Position numbers and translations under genes: made by a program. DNA of 64,000 nt, from positions 1,736,001 through 1,800,000 of the forward strand of contig OZ244879.1 in NCBI GenBank assembly GCA_965221295.1, given 5' to 3'. The stretch's first letter is position 1; each line of letters begins with the position of its first letter. Shown here in pieces: positions 53,804 to 63,864 of this stretch. The notes below the pieces were generated by a model that saw nothing but the letters and a program-made list of their open reading frames with translations, searched no databases and was not told the DNA's origin. Source of the stretch: Bin87 sp965221295. GTDB lineage: Bacteria; Chloroflexota; Dehalococcoidia; Lucifugimonadales; UBA3495.

Positions 53804-56800
53804 ATGATCACCATCCGCCGTCTTGTTTCCATTTGGGTCGCCATGGCCGCATTGCTCGCCATCGCCGTCGGAGCGATATTCGTGAGCGGCGCCGCCGCGC
53901 AAAGCAGCGTTGACTATGACACCGACGACGACGGCCTGATAGAGGTCTCCAGCCTGTCCCGGCTCGACGCCATCCGCTACGACCTGGACGCCAACGGAGC
54001 GGCGGACAACTCGGCGGATAGCTCGACCTACGCCGCCGCCTTCCCCAACGCCAAGACTGGCATGGGGTGCAACGAAGACGAAACCAACGCCCAAAACCAA
54101 GTATGCATCGGCTATGAACTGCACGGGGAACTGGACTTCGACACCAACGGCAACGACACCGCTGATGCTGGCGACACCTACTGGAACAGCGGCCAGGGAT
54201 GGACGCCCATCGGCCCAACGTACACCGGCGACTTCAACGGCAACGGCAAAACCCTCAGCAACCTGTTCATCAAACGAACCACTTTGGGAAGCGCCGGGCT
54301 CTTCGATGGCGTCCACAACGGGGATTTCAGCAACCTGAGTTTCGAAGGAGCGGACGTATCCGCCATCAGTACCGGCGGCCCGGTGCGCGTCGGCGTGGTT
54401 GCCGCCATATTCGACAGCGGGACCCTCAGCCACACCCATTCCGAAGACGGGAGCGCGTCTGCCTACCTGGCGGGCGGGCTGATTGGTCAGGCCAATAGAT
54501 CTACCGTGGAGTTCAGCTCCTCCGCCGGCGACGTGGTGGCCACCGGCATCGCTGGTGGGCTGGTGGGTTACTCACACCAAACCGAACTTAAGGGAAACTA
54601 CGCAACTGGCGCCGTGCAAGTCTCCGGTACGGGCGGTGAAGCTGGAGGTTTGGTGGGGCTTGCCGATTCCACCACCATCGAGGCCAGCTACGCCACCGCG
54701 ACGGTGACTGGCGGCGGACAGGATTCGCTGCCCGGGGGACTGGTGGGGTCTCTGAGAGGCGCATCCACCCTCAAGAACAGCTACGCCACCGGCGATGTGC
54801 TCGGCAACGGCGCGGGTTCAAGCCCGGCCGGTTTGGTTTCCAAAGTCGGTTTGACTACGGAGAGCAATTCCCAGCTATCGACCATCGCAGACAGCTACGC
54901 CACCGGCGCAGTAACCGTGGACACGAACCTGAATTCCAATACCCCCAGTGGGCTGGTGGGTTCCCTTGACAATGGCGCCGTCACCACCAGCTATTGGGAT
55001 TCAACCACCTCTGGCGTGACCACCGGCCCCTCAGGCTCTGGCGACCCCAAGACGACCACCGAGCTGGAGTCGCCCGTTGGCGCAACGGGCATCTACGCCG
55101 GATGGACCGCCTCGGCGTGGGACTTTGGCGGTGCCTGCAACTACCCCAGGCTCAAGGTGGATTTCCACGGCGATGGCGTTGCCACGGTTGCTGAATTCGG
55201 CGAACAGGATATGGACAATTGCTCCCCGACGGTGGATAACGGCATTGGCAACCAATTGCTGGTGAACAAAGCGAACCACACTATCTCTGTTCCCCTGGAA
55301 GCGCCGGGCAAGGAAGCGTTTTGGGACAGCGATGACGACATGCTGACCTACACCGCCACCTCCTCAGCCACGGGCATAGCCACCGTTTCGGTGACCGGCT
55401 CTGACCTGACGCTGACCCCCGTTGCGGTGGGATCCGCCACCGTTACCGTCACGGCGGCCAGCGACCCCGAAACCGGCAACACGCCGGCCAGCGTTACGTT
55501 CACGGTGACGGTGGAGGCAAATTCCACTCCCTCGTTCGGTAGCAAGACCATCGACAACCAGTCTTACCACCAACACAGCCAGATTGCCGCGCTGCAATTG
55601 CCAACAGCCACCGGCGGCAACGGGACACTGACCTATTCGTTGGAGGGAACCCTGCCCGCGGGGTTGAGTTTCGACTCCGCCGCCAAGACCATAACCGGAA
55701 CGCCAACCGCCGACCAGAACGCGGTCAGCTACACCTACAAGGTTGCGGACGCAGACGATGAAATGGCGTCGCTGTCCTTTACCATCGTCGTGGCCAGAGA
55801 CCTTCAACCCTCCTTCGATTCCCAGACGGTGGCCAATCAGAGCTATGACCAAGGCATAGCGATCTCCGCCTTGACGTTGCCGATGGCCACCGGCGGCGAC
55901 GAGACCCTGACCTACACGCTTCAACCAGACCTGCCGACGGGCCTAACCTTCAATGCCCTCCAGGGATCGACCCCGACCATCTCTGGAACGCCCAGCGTTG
56001 CCCAGAGCACGGTTACGTACACCTACAAGGTTACCGACACCGATGGAGACGCGGCGACGCTCACCTTCACCATCACCGTGGCGCCGGACACCGCGCCAAC
56101 CTTCGGCAGCCAGACGGTTGCCAACCAGATCTATGGTCGCCAATTCCTGATCGAAACGCTGCAACTGCCGGCGGCCACTGGAGGCAACGGCGCGCTGACC
56201 TACTCGCTTGACGGCTCGCTGCCCCTTGGGCTGACCTTCGACGGCGCCGCCAGGACGATTGCGGGGACGCCTCAGGCTATTCATTCGGCCGCCACCTACA
56301 CCTACAAGGCAACGGACGCAGACGACGACGTGGCGTCGCTGACGTTCACCATTGCGGTCGAACTCCGTCAGGACTACGACGTCGACAACAACGGTCTGAT
56401 CGAGGTGTCGAACCTGGCCCAGCTCAACGCGATACGCTGGGATCTGAATGGCGACGGCGTCGTTAGCGCCGACGATAGCTCCAGCTACGCCGCCGCCTTC
56501 CCCAATTCGCTGAGCGGCATGGGTTGTCCCAGCGACGGTTGCGTTGGCTACGAGCAGCACGCCGACTTGGACTTCGACACCAACGCCGACGGCAGAACCG
56601 ACGTGGCTGGCGACGACTACTGGAACGACGGAAAAGGCTGGGAACCCATCGGCGAACATCTGTCGTACACGACGGCCACGGAGTTCCACGCCACCTTCAA
56701 CGGCAACGGAAACGTTATCAGCAATCTCTTCATCAATAGCGACGGCCACGATAACGGCCTGTTTGGGTGGACTGACCGCACCAGCGAGATCAAGAACGTC

Positions 56801-59800
56801 CGCTTGGAAAACGTAAACGTCACCGGTAAGGCCACTACTGGTGGATTGGTCGGCGGCCATGAAGGCAAGGTGTCGGCCAGCTATGTAACTGGAAAAGTGT
56901 TCGGCACGAGTCTAGTCGGCGGCCTGTTGGGGGCCGCCTCCTTCGGGGCCACGGTTGAGACCAGCTATTCCACCGCCCGCGTTCATGGAACTCTACAAGT
57001 GGGCGGTCTGGTGGGACATCACAACTCATCCATTCCTCTGAAGAACAGCTACGCCACTGGAACGGTGACCGGCACGAACAAGGTGGGAGGCCTGATAGGC
57101 GAACGAGTCCATAAGGAGTCCTCGTACAGCTACTCCACCGGGCAGGTTAGCGGCAGCCAGAACACAGGTGGACTGGTGGGATCCAGAGGCACCGACACCC
57201 CCTCCGAAAGCTATTGGGACACCACGACCAGCGGCCTCAGCAAAAGCGCGTCTGGGATCGGCAAGACCACGTCCCAACTTCAGGGCCCCACCAGCAACAC
57301 TGGGATCTATTCGGGTTGGGACGCTGACGTCTGGGACTTCGGCTCCGGAGTCAACTATCCGGCCATCAAGGTCGACATCAACGGAGACGGCAACGTCTCT
57401 TGGGAGGAGTTTGGTCCGCAACGCGGGGACTACGACCAGGACGACGACGGCCTGATCGAGGTTGGCGACCTGGGTCAATTGAACGCCATACGCTGGGACC
57501 TCGACGGCAATGGCCAAAGCGACTCCAACAGCAACATATCCCGCTACTCCGCTGCCTTCCCCAATCCGCTTGGCAACATGGGTTGCAATGAGGACGAGAT
57601 GGGCCCCATGCACCGGGTTTGCGTGGGTTACGAGTTGACGGCAGACCTGGACTTCGACACCAACGGCAACGGGCGGGACGACTCCGGCGATGACTACTGG
57701 AACGGCGGGGAAGGCTGGGAGCCGATTGGAACCCATCACGAGAATCTTGCCACGGAGTTCAACTCGATCTTCGAGGGCAATGACCATGTGATTCGAAACT
57801 TGTTCATCGATTCTCCCGACTCGGATTATCTGGGGCTGTTCGGAGCGACGGGGACCGCCGGCGACATCAAAAACGTGGGAGTGGTCGACGCCAACGTCAA
57901 CGGAGCGGACGGAGACCATGCCGTCGGGGGACTGGTTGGTTACCACAATGGGAAAGCGGTAGGCGTCCACGTCACTGGAACGATTGCCGGAGGACTGTTC
58001 GTAGGTGGCATTGTAGGAAGCAACCAGGGACTGGTCGGCGAGGCCTACGCCAACGTTAAGGCCACGGCCGAATTCCGGGCTGGTGGAGTGGTCGGAGACA
58101 ACAACGGTGGCTCTATCCGCGGCAGCTACGCTTCCGGAACTGTGCTGGCTACCCATCGCAACGGCGGTGGCATTGCGGGGAAGAACGGCGGATCGATCGA
58201 AGGCAGTTATGCTACCGTCAACGTCTCTGGCAAAGAACATATTGGAGGGCTGGCAGGCACCAACGCCAAAGACATCAGCGACAGCTACGCCACTGGGTCA
58301 GTCGCCGGAGAGGAACACGTTGGCGGACTGGTTGGATTCAACGACTCTGGCGCCACCTGGGCGGGGACGATAGCTCGAAGTTACGCTACGGGGCCGGTAA
58401 CTGGTACTGCCAACGTGGGCGGTCTGGTGGGCAGCCGCCGCGAGAATGGCACAGCCACGGACAGCTACTGGAATACCTACACCAGCGGGCAGTCCGCCAG
58501 CGCCAACGGCCTGGGCAAGACCACGGCCGAGTTGCAAACCCCCACCAGCAATACCGGAATCTACGCCAGCTGGGGCAACGCGAAATGGGACTTTGGCAGC
58601 AACGTGCGTTACCCGGCCCTGAAAGCCGACATAAATGGGGATGGAGTCGCAACGTCCGCTGAATTCGGAACGCAGGTACTGGACTACGACACCGACGGCG
58701 ACGGCCTGCTGGAGGTGTCCAACTTGGCCCAGCTCAACGCCGTCAGGTGGGACCTTAACGGCGATGGCGTCGTGGCCGACGGGGACGCCGCCAACTATGG
58801 TCACGCCTTCGCCAACGCCGCTTCTGGCATGGGTTGCCCATCTGGCGGCTGCGACGGCTACGAGCTGACCGCCGACCTGGACTTCGATACCAACGGCGAC
58901 GGGAAGACCGACATCTCCGGCGACGAATATTGGAATGCCGGCGCCGGTTGGGAACCCATCGGCAAACACAACGCGCAACAAGATACGGAGTTCAACGCTG
59001 TCTTCGAGGGCAATGGCCACACGATAAGCAACCTATTCATCTGGCGCGCCACCGGGAACCATTTCGGGCTGTTCGGCGTTACTGACGAATCCAGTGTCAT
59101 CAGGAATGTCGAACTGGCGAGCGTCGACGTCAGCAGCTCCATCCAGTACAACTTTGGCGGGGCGCTGGTGGGCATCAACAACGGAACGATAAGTTCCGTC
59201 CGAGTCACTGGTTCCATGCACGGCCATGATCATGTCGGTGGACTGGTGGGTTTCAACAGGGGCGCGATCACGGCCAGCCATTCCACCGCATCGGTGCGGG
59301 GACATGACAATGTGGGCGGGCTGGCGGGTGTCAGCGACGGCACGATTAAGACCAGCCATGCCACAGGCTCGGTCCTCGGCGACAAAAATGTCGGGGGCCT
59401 GGTGGGAATGAGTAGCGGAACGATAAGTTCCAGCCACGCCACCGGATCGGTCCATGGGTATCAAATCGTCGGCGGACTGGCGGGGTTCAGCGAACGCAAT
59501 ACTAATCTCAGCTACGCCACCGGATCTGTCTCGGGCAACTTTGATGTCGGCGGTTTGACCGGGATTAACAACCACACCATCAGCGCCAGCTATGCCTCTG
59601 GAACGGTTAATGGCGAAAAAAAGGTTGGCGGGCTGGTTGGAAGCAATTTAAACACGGTCAGCGGCAGTTACGCCACCGGAGCAGTCACTGGAGACTATAG
59701 TGTGGGCGGTTTGGCCGGCGTAAACGCAGACACGATAAGAACCAGTTACGCAACCGGCCAGGTTGCTGGCAATAGTGGAGTTGGGGGACTGGTGGGCTGG

Positions 59801-60775
59801 CGGGACCAGACAGCAACCGTCAGCGACAGTTATTGGGATACTGAGACCACCGGCGTGTCCACCAGCGCTGGCGGAGCCGGCAAGGCGACCAACGAGCTAC
59901 AGTCGCCTACGTCCACCACAGGCATATATGCGGCGTGGAGCTCCGACGTTTGGGACGTTGGCGCCTCGATCCAATATCCGGCGCTCAAGTCGGACCTCAA
60001 CGGGGACGGCTACGCTACCCCATGGGAAATGGGTAGCCAACGACCTGCTGACCGCTTTGCGCACAAGCCCGTCCATGTGGACGGAAACGCAGCTCACAAT
60101 ATCTGGAGGGAGGGTTTGTCGTTGCGCTTCCGCAAGGCGGATGGCGACGCCGGACTGTTGGTGGACGGCGTGGGCTACCGCATCGCCCAGAAGGGCGAGG
60201 CCTGCCACGAGTGGTTCGGTGGCTCAGTGGTCATGCTGGGGGATACTTACGGTCGCGCCACGCTCACCGAAGACAATGGCGTGTACACGTTGGTACTGGA
60301 TCGCAGGGACACCTGGGGATTCCGCCCCCACGGTCGCATCTGCGTCGACATCGGCTTCATCAACAGTGATGGGGAGGGTGGCCCCAGTCGTCGGTGGCAC
60401 GACATTCACATGCCTGCTGGCGAGTCTCCGAAGTCGAAGCCCATCAAGGTAGGTGATGCGATAGTATCCGAGGGTTCCGTCGCGCTGGAGTTCCGTACGA
60501 ACCCCTACGACTGGGTGAAGAGAGTGGGTTACCGCATCGCGAAGACTGGCGATGTTTGCCAAGGCTGGACCGGCGGTCGTGGGCCGTTGTGGCCTGGAGA
60601 CGCGGTGGGCGAGGCGTCGCTCGACAAGAGTGGCGACATTTGGACGTTGAACTTGCGAACGGGCGCTGACCAGACGATGCAGCCGAACCGGCAGTACTGT
60701 GTGGACGTGTGGACCGTCAACAACGTAGGGGTGGCGCCAACTGGCCGGCGATGGCAGTTCGTAACCGGCAATTAG
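53804..60775 (+). CDS. GLUG-repeat exported giant protein with cadherin-like insert
   Basis: 2323 residues from ATG 53804 (CGGAGC 9 nt upstream; family signal peptide MITIRRLVSIWVAM..., GAAAQ). The frame is open about 150 codons further upstream, but that part lies across the promoter. GLUG units start near 37, 857, 1208 and 1626. Between units 1 and 2 (about 473-856) lies a BIG2-like stretch (ATVSVTGSDLTLTPVAVGSA) and three He_PIG/dystroglycan-cadherin-like domains. Each of these has LTYSL...LP.GL.FD, TI.GTP and YTYK..DAD motifs. Two YRIA two-cysteine modules end the protein (from about 2083). In units 1 and 3 the GMGC segment is expanded to GMGCNEDE...VCIGYEL. Exported, probably a surface adhesin; inferred. 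Confidence 0.92.
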   Translation: MITIRRLVSIWVAMAALLAIAVGAIFVSGAAAQSSVDYDTDDDGLIEVSSLSRLDAIRYDLDANGAADNSADSSTYAAAFPNAKTGMGCNEDETNAQNQVCIGYELHGELDFDTNGNDTADAGDTYWNSGQGWTPIGPTYTGDFNGNGKTLSNLFIKRTTLGSAGLFDGVHNGDFSNLSFEGADVSAISTGGPVRVGVVAAIFDSGTLSHTHSEDGSASAYLAGGLIGQANRSTVEFSSSAGDVVATGIAGGLVGYSHQTELKGNYATGAVQVSGTGGEAGGLVGLADSTTIEASYATATVTGGGQDSLPGGLVGSLRGASTLKNSYATGDVLGNGAGSSPAGLVSKVGLTTESNSQLSTIADSYATGAVTVDTNLNSNTPSGLVGSLDNGAVTTSYWDSTTSGVTTGPSGSGDPKTTTELESPVGATGIYAGWTASAWDFGGACNYPRLKVDFHGDGVATVAEFGEQDMDNCSPTVDNGIGNQLLVNKANHTISVPLEAPGKEAFWDSDDDMLTYTATSSATGIATVSVTGSDLTLTPVAVGSATVTVTAASDPETGNTPASVTFTVTVEANSTPSFGSKTIDNQSYHQHSQIAALQLPTATGGNGTLTYSLEGTLPAGLSFDSAAKTITGTPTADQNAVSYTYKVADADDEMASLSFTIVVARDLQPSFDSQTVANQSYDQGIAISALTLPMATGGDETLTYTLQPDLPTGLTFNALQGSTPTISGTPSVAQSTVTYTYKVTDTDGDAATLTFTITVAPDTAPTFGSQTVANQIYGRQFLIETLQLPAATGGNGALTYSLDGSLPLGLTFDGAARTIAGTPQAIHSAATYTYKATDADDDVASLTFTIAVELRQDYDVDNNGLIEVSNLAQLNAIRWDLNGDGVVSADDSSSYAAAFPNSLSGMGCPSDGCVGYEQHADLDFDTNADGRTDVAGDDYWNDGKGWEPIGEHLSYTTATEFHATFNGNGNVISNLFINSDGHDNGLFGWTDRTSEIKNVRLENVNVTGKATTGGLVGGHEGKVSASYVTGKVFGTSLVGGLLGAASFGATVETSYSTARVHGTLQVGGLVGHHNSSIPLKNSYATGTVTGTNKVGGLIGERVHKESSYSYSTGQVSGSQNTGGLVGSRGTDTPSESYWDTTTSGLSKSASGIGKTTSQLQGPTSNTGIYSGWDADVWDFGSGVNYPAIKVDINGDGNVSWEEFGPQRGDYDQDDDGLIEVGDLGQLNAIRWDLDGNGQSDSNSNISRYSAAFPNPLGNMGCNEDEMGPMHRVCVGYELTADLDFDTNGNGRDDSGDDYWNGGEGWEPIGTHHENLATEFNSIFEGNDHVIRNLFIDSPDSDYLGLFGATGTAGDIKNVGVVDANVNGADGDHAVGGLVGYHNGKAVGVHVTGTIAGGLFVGGIVGSNQGLVGEAYANVKATAEFRAGGVVGDNNGGSIRGSYASGTVLATHRNGGGIAGKNGGSIEGSYATVNVSGKEHIGGLAGTNAKDISDSYATGSVAGEEHVGGLVGFNDSGATWAGTIARSYATGPVTGTANVGGLVGSRRENGTATDSYWNTYTSGQSASANGLGKTTAELQTPTSNTGIYASWGNAKWDFGSNVRYPALKADINGDGVATSAEFGTQVLDYDTDGDGLLEVSNLAQLNAVRWDLNGDGVVADGDAANYGHAFANAASGMGCPSGGCDGYELTADLDFDTNGDGKTDISGDEYWNAGAGWEPIGKHNAQQDTEFNAVFEGNGHTISNLFIWRATGNHFGLFGVTDESSVIRNVELASVDVSSSIQYNFGGALVGINNGTISSVRVTGSMHGHDHVGGLVGFNRGAITASHSTASVRGHDNVGGLAGVSDGTIKTSHATGSVLGDKNVGGLVGMSSGTISSSHATGSVHGYQIVGGLAGFSERNTNLSYATGSVSGNFDVGGLTGINNHTISASYASGTVNGEKKVGGLVGSNLNTVSGSYATGAVTGDYSVGGLAGVNADTIRTSYATGQVAGNSGVGGLVGWRDQTATVSDSYWDTETTGVSTSAGGAGKATNELQSPTSTTGIYAAWSSDVWDVGASIQYPALKSDLNGDGYATPWEMGSQRPADRFAHKPVHVDGNAAHNIWREGLSLRFRKADGDAGLLVDGVGYRIAQKGEACHEWFGGSVVMLGDTYGRATLTEDNGVYTLVLDRRDTWGFRPHGRICVDIGFINSDGEGGPSRRWHDIHMPAGESPKSKPIKVGDAIVSEGSVALEFRTNPYDWVKRVGYRIAKTGDVCQGWTGGRGPLWPGDAVGEASLDKSGDIWTLNLRTGADQTMQPNRQYCVDVWTVNNVGVAPTGRRWQFVTGN

Positions 60776-61598
60776 CGCCCCGCCGGAAGCGGGTTGGCGG
60801 CTCCGAAATGCCGGGACTGCCAGCCTGGCCTGTTGTCCCCGGAACGGTCCGAGTGTGGACACGAGCGCCGGGCAAAGCGCGAGGTTGCTGAGGACAGGGC
60901 TGCCGCTAACGTTCCAGTTGAGGGGAACTTTGTCAACGGGCGGAAACTCTGCCACCGGATCGCGACGGGAGCCCAACTCCTATCAACCACCGCGAACCCA
61001 ATCACGAAGGTTCTGGGTTTTGTGCAAAGTGGTGGAGGCCAGCGTGTACCGAACTGCGAACTTTCCGGTGGGAGGTGGAGTTGTAGGGGGAGACGGTCTG
61101 GCGCCCAGCGTCGCCACGGTTTCCTTGGCAATGCTCGGGCTGGCAATCGCAGGTAGTGTCGATGCCTGCTGAAGCTGTTCCTCGCTGGAGCCGATCATCT
61201 CCCTGAATATGGCGTCACCCATTTCTTGACCGCAACCATTCAGGGGTGTGGCGAAGACGCCTACAGTGGGGGGGACCGCTGGCCCGCCTGGCGCTCTTTG
61301 AGCGCGATCACCAAGAAGATCAAGTGCCCCATCGCGAAATCGCTGCACCGGGTCGCGAGCCCATCACATTGGTGGGATTGAAATCTTGCTGCGGGTTTCA
61401 ATTGGTTCGATTCCAGGTGGCGGATTTTCCAATTGATATTGGAAGCTGGTACGGCGCGCATTTTTTGGAGGAGGGAAGCTCAGCGGTGTTTGCACGGAAC
61501 AGGCGCGCCAATCCCCGGTCAAGCCGTGCGCGCGAAGGCCGTCCGTGTCAACTCGAATGACCGGTTGGCCTGGTCCTTCGGCGTCAAATCCTGTCGCT
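60776..61598. other. Long intergenic region with no secure gene
   Basis: It lies between the end of the GLUG gene (+) and the end of an aminotransferase relic (-), so both transcription units should terminate here. Frames up to ~120 codons exist on both strands without family features or good starts. A T-arm-like string near 61400 does not belong to a foldable tRNA. Confidence 0.4.
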
Positions 61599-62250
61599 TC
61601 AATAGTTGAGCGCTTCGCGGAGAATCTCCACCATGCGGCGGTTGGTTGCCGCATCCTTGACCGCAATCCGCAACGTCCGCGACCCCAGGCGAGGAGTAGT
61701 CATGGCCGGGTCGCGCAGGAACAAATTCTGTTCTTGACAGCGGCGCAGAACTTCCTGGGTGGGCGGCGCGGCGTCGGCCAGTTGCAGAAACAGAAAGTTG
61801 GCGGAACCGGGCAGCGCTTCAACCATCCCCAGCGCCTCCTGGTCGGAGGCCAATCGCTCCCTCAGTTCCCACGTTTCCTGGTATCTTCCAGCGTAATACT
61901 CTCCATCCTCCAGAGCGGCGACGGCCGCAATCTGCCCCGGCAGACCAACGGCCCACGGAGGGTTCAGCATCCGCAGTGGAGCTATCATCCTCTCCGGTCC
62001 GCACAGATAGCCCACGCGCAGGCCGCTGAGGGCGTAACCTTTGGACATGACTTGCAGACCACCACGTTCTTGCTGGAGCTGGCGTAACCTTCCAGCGACT
62101 GGTCGCAACCCACGTAGTCGACGTGGGCTTCATCAATCAGGTAGCAGAAATCATCTCTTCGCCTCCGACGAGTTTGCCGCGCCGTTTGGTCGAACGCGGC
62201 CGGGCTCCCACTGGAGTCCATGGGAGCGACCACATTGTCATGGAATGCGG
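61599..62250 (-). pseudogene. Class I/II aminotransferase (HisC-like) relic, frameshifted and 5'-truncated
   Basis: The C-terminal half (62065 to 61599) reads MSKGYALSGLRVGYLCGPER, with the PLP-binding lysine in SKGYALSGLR, and continues to REALNY. The part before it lies in another frame: FCYLIDEAHVDYVGCDQSLE, then SSSKNVVVCKS. The frames join at about 62050, where one base is missing from AAGTC(C)ATGTCC. Nothing upstream of about 62250 belongs to the enzyme; instead the 3' end of the RCC1-like gene is found, so the N-terminal ~150 residues are lost. Not functional as an aminotransferase. Confidence 0.75.
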
Positions 62251-63242
62251 TCTAGGAGAGCGCCCAGGCTCCATTGCCCCCGCTTGTGAATGCCCCAGCA
62301 GGCCACCGACTTGTTGGCCCGCAACCCACACGTGTAGTCCCGACCCGCATATATTGAGACCAATTTCAACCCCGGGGGCGGCACTGACTGACCCTTGCCG
62401 TACAGACCCCAGCATACTGGAGTTCCATCGGCTCTCAGGCCGCAAGAGTGTTGAGAGCCGGCGCTGATTGTGGTGAACTTTTCTCCAAGGGTCGGCGTTA
62501 TGATTGTTACGCTGAGGTTAGGGTCCGGCGGCGCCAATTGGTCTCCTTGCAGCGCCGCTTGGCCGTGCTTGTTCCATCCCCAACAGACTGGCGTTCCGTC
62601 AGCGCGAAGGGCGCAGGTATAACCAGTGCCGCTATCGATGTCAACGAATCGCTCGCCCTTTGGCGGGTCGGCTTGTCCGAACCTATTGTTTCCCCAACAA
62701 ATTGCAGCCCCGTCGGAGCGCAACCCACACACGTGACCAGTGCCGCTACTAATCTTGATAAACCTCTCATCTGGAGGAGGCCATTTTTTGACATCATCGC
62801 TCCCCTCTATGCCAGTTTCTAATGCTCCCCAACATGCCGTCGTCCCATCAGCCCGCAGACCGCAGGTGTAGTCGTGGCCCGACGTGATCGACGTGAATTT
62901 CTCCCCCTCCGGCGGGCTGGCTTGACCCGATTCGTTTCCTCCCCAACACACGGGCGTACCGTCGTTCCTTAGACCACACGAATGGTACGTGCTGCCGGTG
63001 ACGTCGATGAAACGCCGCCACCGAGGTGGCGACTCTTGGCCGAATTCAGGCTTGCGCAGTTGGTTGGAGACCCCGATGCCCCAGCACGCCGCCAAACCGT
63101 TAGGACGCAGACCACAAATGTGGCTTTCTCCTCCATTGATTTCCGTCAACCTGGGGTCAGGCCAATACGCCAGAAGCCAGACGCCCAGCGCTATGCCCAA
63201 GACTACCACCCCCAACACTTTTACCCGCTTTCGTGTGATCAT
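62238..63242 (-). CDS. Membrane-anchored RCC1-like seven-repeat beta-propeller protein
   Basis: 334 residues from ATG 63242; the frame is open further upstream but overlaps the preceding membrane-protein gene. An N-terminal helix (VLGVVVLGIALGVWLLAYW) anchors or exports the protein. Seven repeats follow, each with the core H/Y-x-CGLRxDGTxxCWG (HICGLRPNGLAACWG through YTCGLRANKSVACWG). This is the number of blades in RCC1 propellers. The two cysteines in each repeat are placed for disulfides, fitting an extracytoplasmic location. Function unknown; protein binding likely. The start is 15 nt from the stop of the membrane-protein gene at 63257, so the two are probably co-transcribed. The 3' end abuts an aminotransferase relic. 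Confidence 0.85.
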   Translation of the reverse strand: MITRKRVKVLGVVVLGIALGVWLLAYWPDPRLTEINGGESHICGLRPNGLAACWGIGVSNQLRKPEFGQESPPRWRRFIDVTGSTYHSCGLRNDGTPVCWGGNESGQASPPEGEKFTSITSGHDYTCGLRADGTTACWGALETGIEGSDDVKKWPPPDERFIKISSGTGHVCGLRSDGAAICWGNNRFGQADPPKGERFVDIDSGTGYTCALRADGTPVCWGWNKHGQAALQGDQLAPPDPNLSVTIITPTLGEKFTTISAGSQHSCGLRADGTPVCWGLYGKGQSVPPPGLKLVSIYAGRDYTCGLRANKSVACWGIHKRGQWSLGALLDRIP

Positions 63243-63256
63243 GATCGTGCAACCCA

Positions 63257-63817
63257 CTAGCCAACCAAGCCCCAGAACCCAATCAGGGCGCCATTGGCCA
63301 GCCAGCCATGGGCCAACGGCGTCGCCAGCAACGCCTTCAGTTCCCTGGTGAATCTCACCGGCGGCTCCTGTTCCTCTGGCTGGACAAGACCGTTCCTCCA
63401 CCCTCGAAACCTGAGCAGAGAATAGATCAGCAAGCCGGTGGACAGCGCCAGGATCAACGACACGATGGCCAGAGCCGCGTCTATAGGTTCGACCCGAAGA
63501 CTTAGGAACAACATAAACGCCAACTGGAGAACCCATACCAGGTAGACCACGACGCAGGGCGGCCCAACCAAGTACCGAGGCGGGGTTCTGCCTTTCAGAC
63601 GCTGCACCAAGTAGACCATGGGAACCAGAAATAGCAGGCTGCTCAGCAACCCCAACCCAGCGTAGGGAAGGAATGACAACCCCCGGCGACGTGCCAACAC
63701 GCCACAGACCAACGCCCCCATTGGCGCCAGCGTCAATCCGATGAACGTCCAGAATATCGGCCAGCCAACCAGAGCCGCGTATGAAACCGAAATATACGCC
63801 CAAAACAATATAAACAT
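63257..63817 (-). CDS. Small multi-spanning membrane protein, unknown family
   Basis: 186 residues from ATG 63817. Four or five hydrophobic segments are visible: FILFWAYISVSYAALVGW/FWTFIGLTLAPMGALVCGVL, LGLLSSLLFLVPMVYLV, VVVYLVWVLQLAFMLFLSL, ALAIVSLILALSTGLLIYSL, and a weaker one at the C-terminus. The order of polar loops (ARRRGLSF, QRLKGRTPPRY) suggests a membrane protein of DUF805- or YIP1-like size, but no family motif is certain. It lies 47 nt after the gene at the right edge and 14 nt before the RCC1-like gene on the same strand, indicating a three-gene unit. Confidence 0.75.
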   Translation of the reverse strand: MFILFWAYISVSYAALVGWPIFWTFIGLTLAPMGALVCGVLARRRGLSFLPYAGLGLLSSLLFLVPMVYLVQRLKGRTPPRYLVGPPCVVVYLVWVLQLAFMLFLSLRVEPIDAALAIVSLILALSTGLLIYSLLRFRGWRNGLVQPEEQEPPVRFTRELKALLATPLAHGWLANGALIGFWGLVG

Positions 63818-63864
63818 GCGAAACCACTACCTATGCTTCGTCTTTGGTTTTTGCCTGCAGATTG

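Noticed and set aside
61370..61445. Possible tRNA, because of GGTTCGATTCC near 61400
   Set aside because: The putative T stem has mismatches and no acceptor, D or anticodon stems can be formed around it.
62238..63827. 529-residue version of the RCC1-like protein
   Set aside because: The extra 195 residues overlap the membrane-protein gene at 63257-63817 and have shadow-frame composition. ATG 63242 precedes the membrane helix and the repeats.
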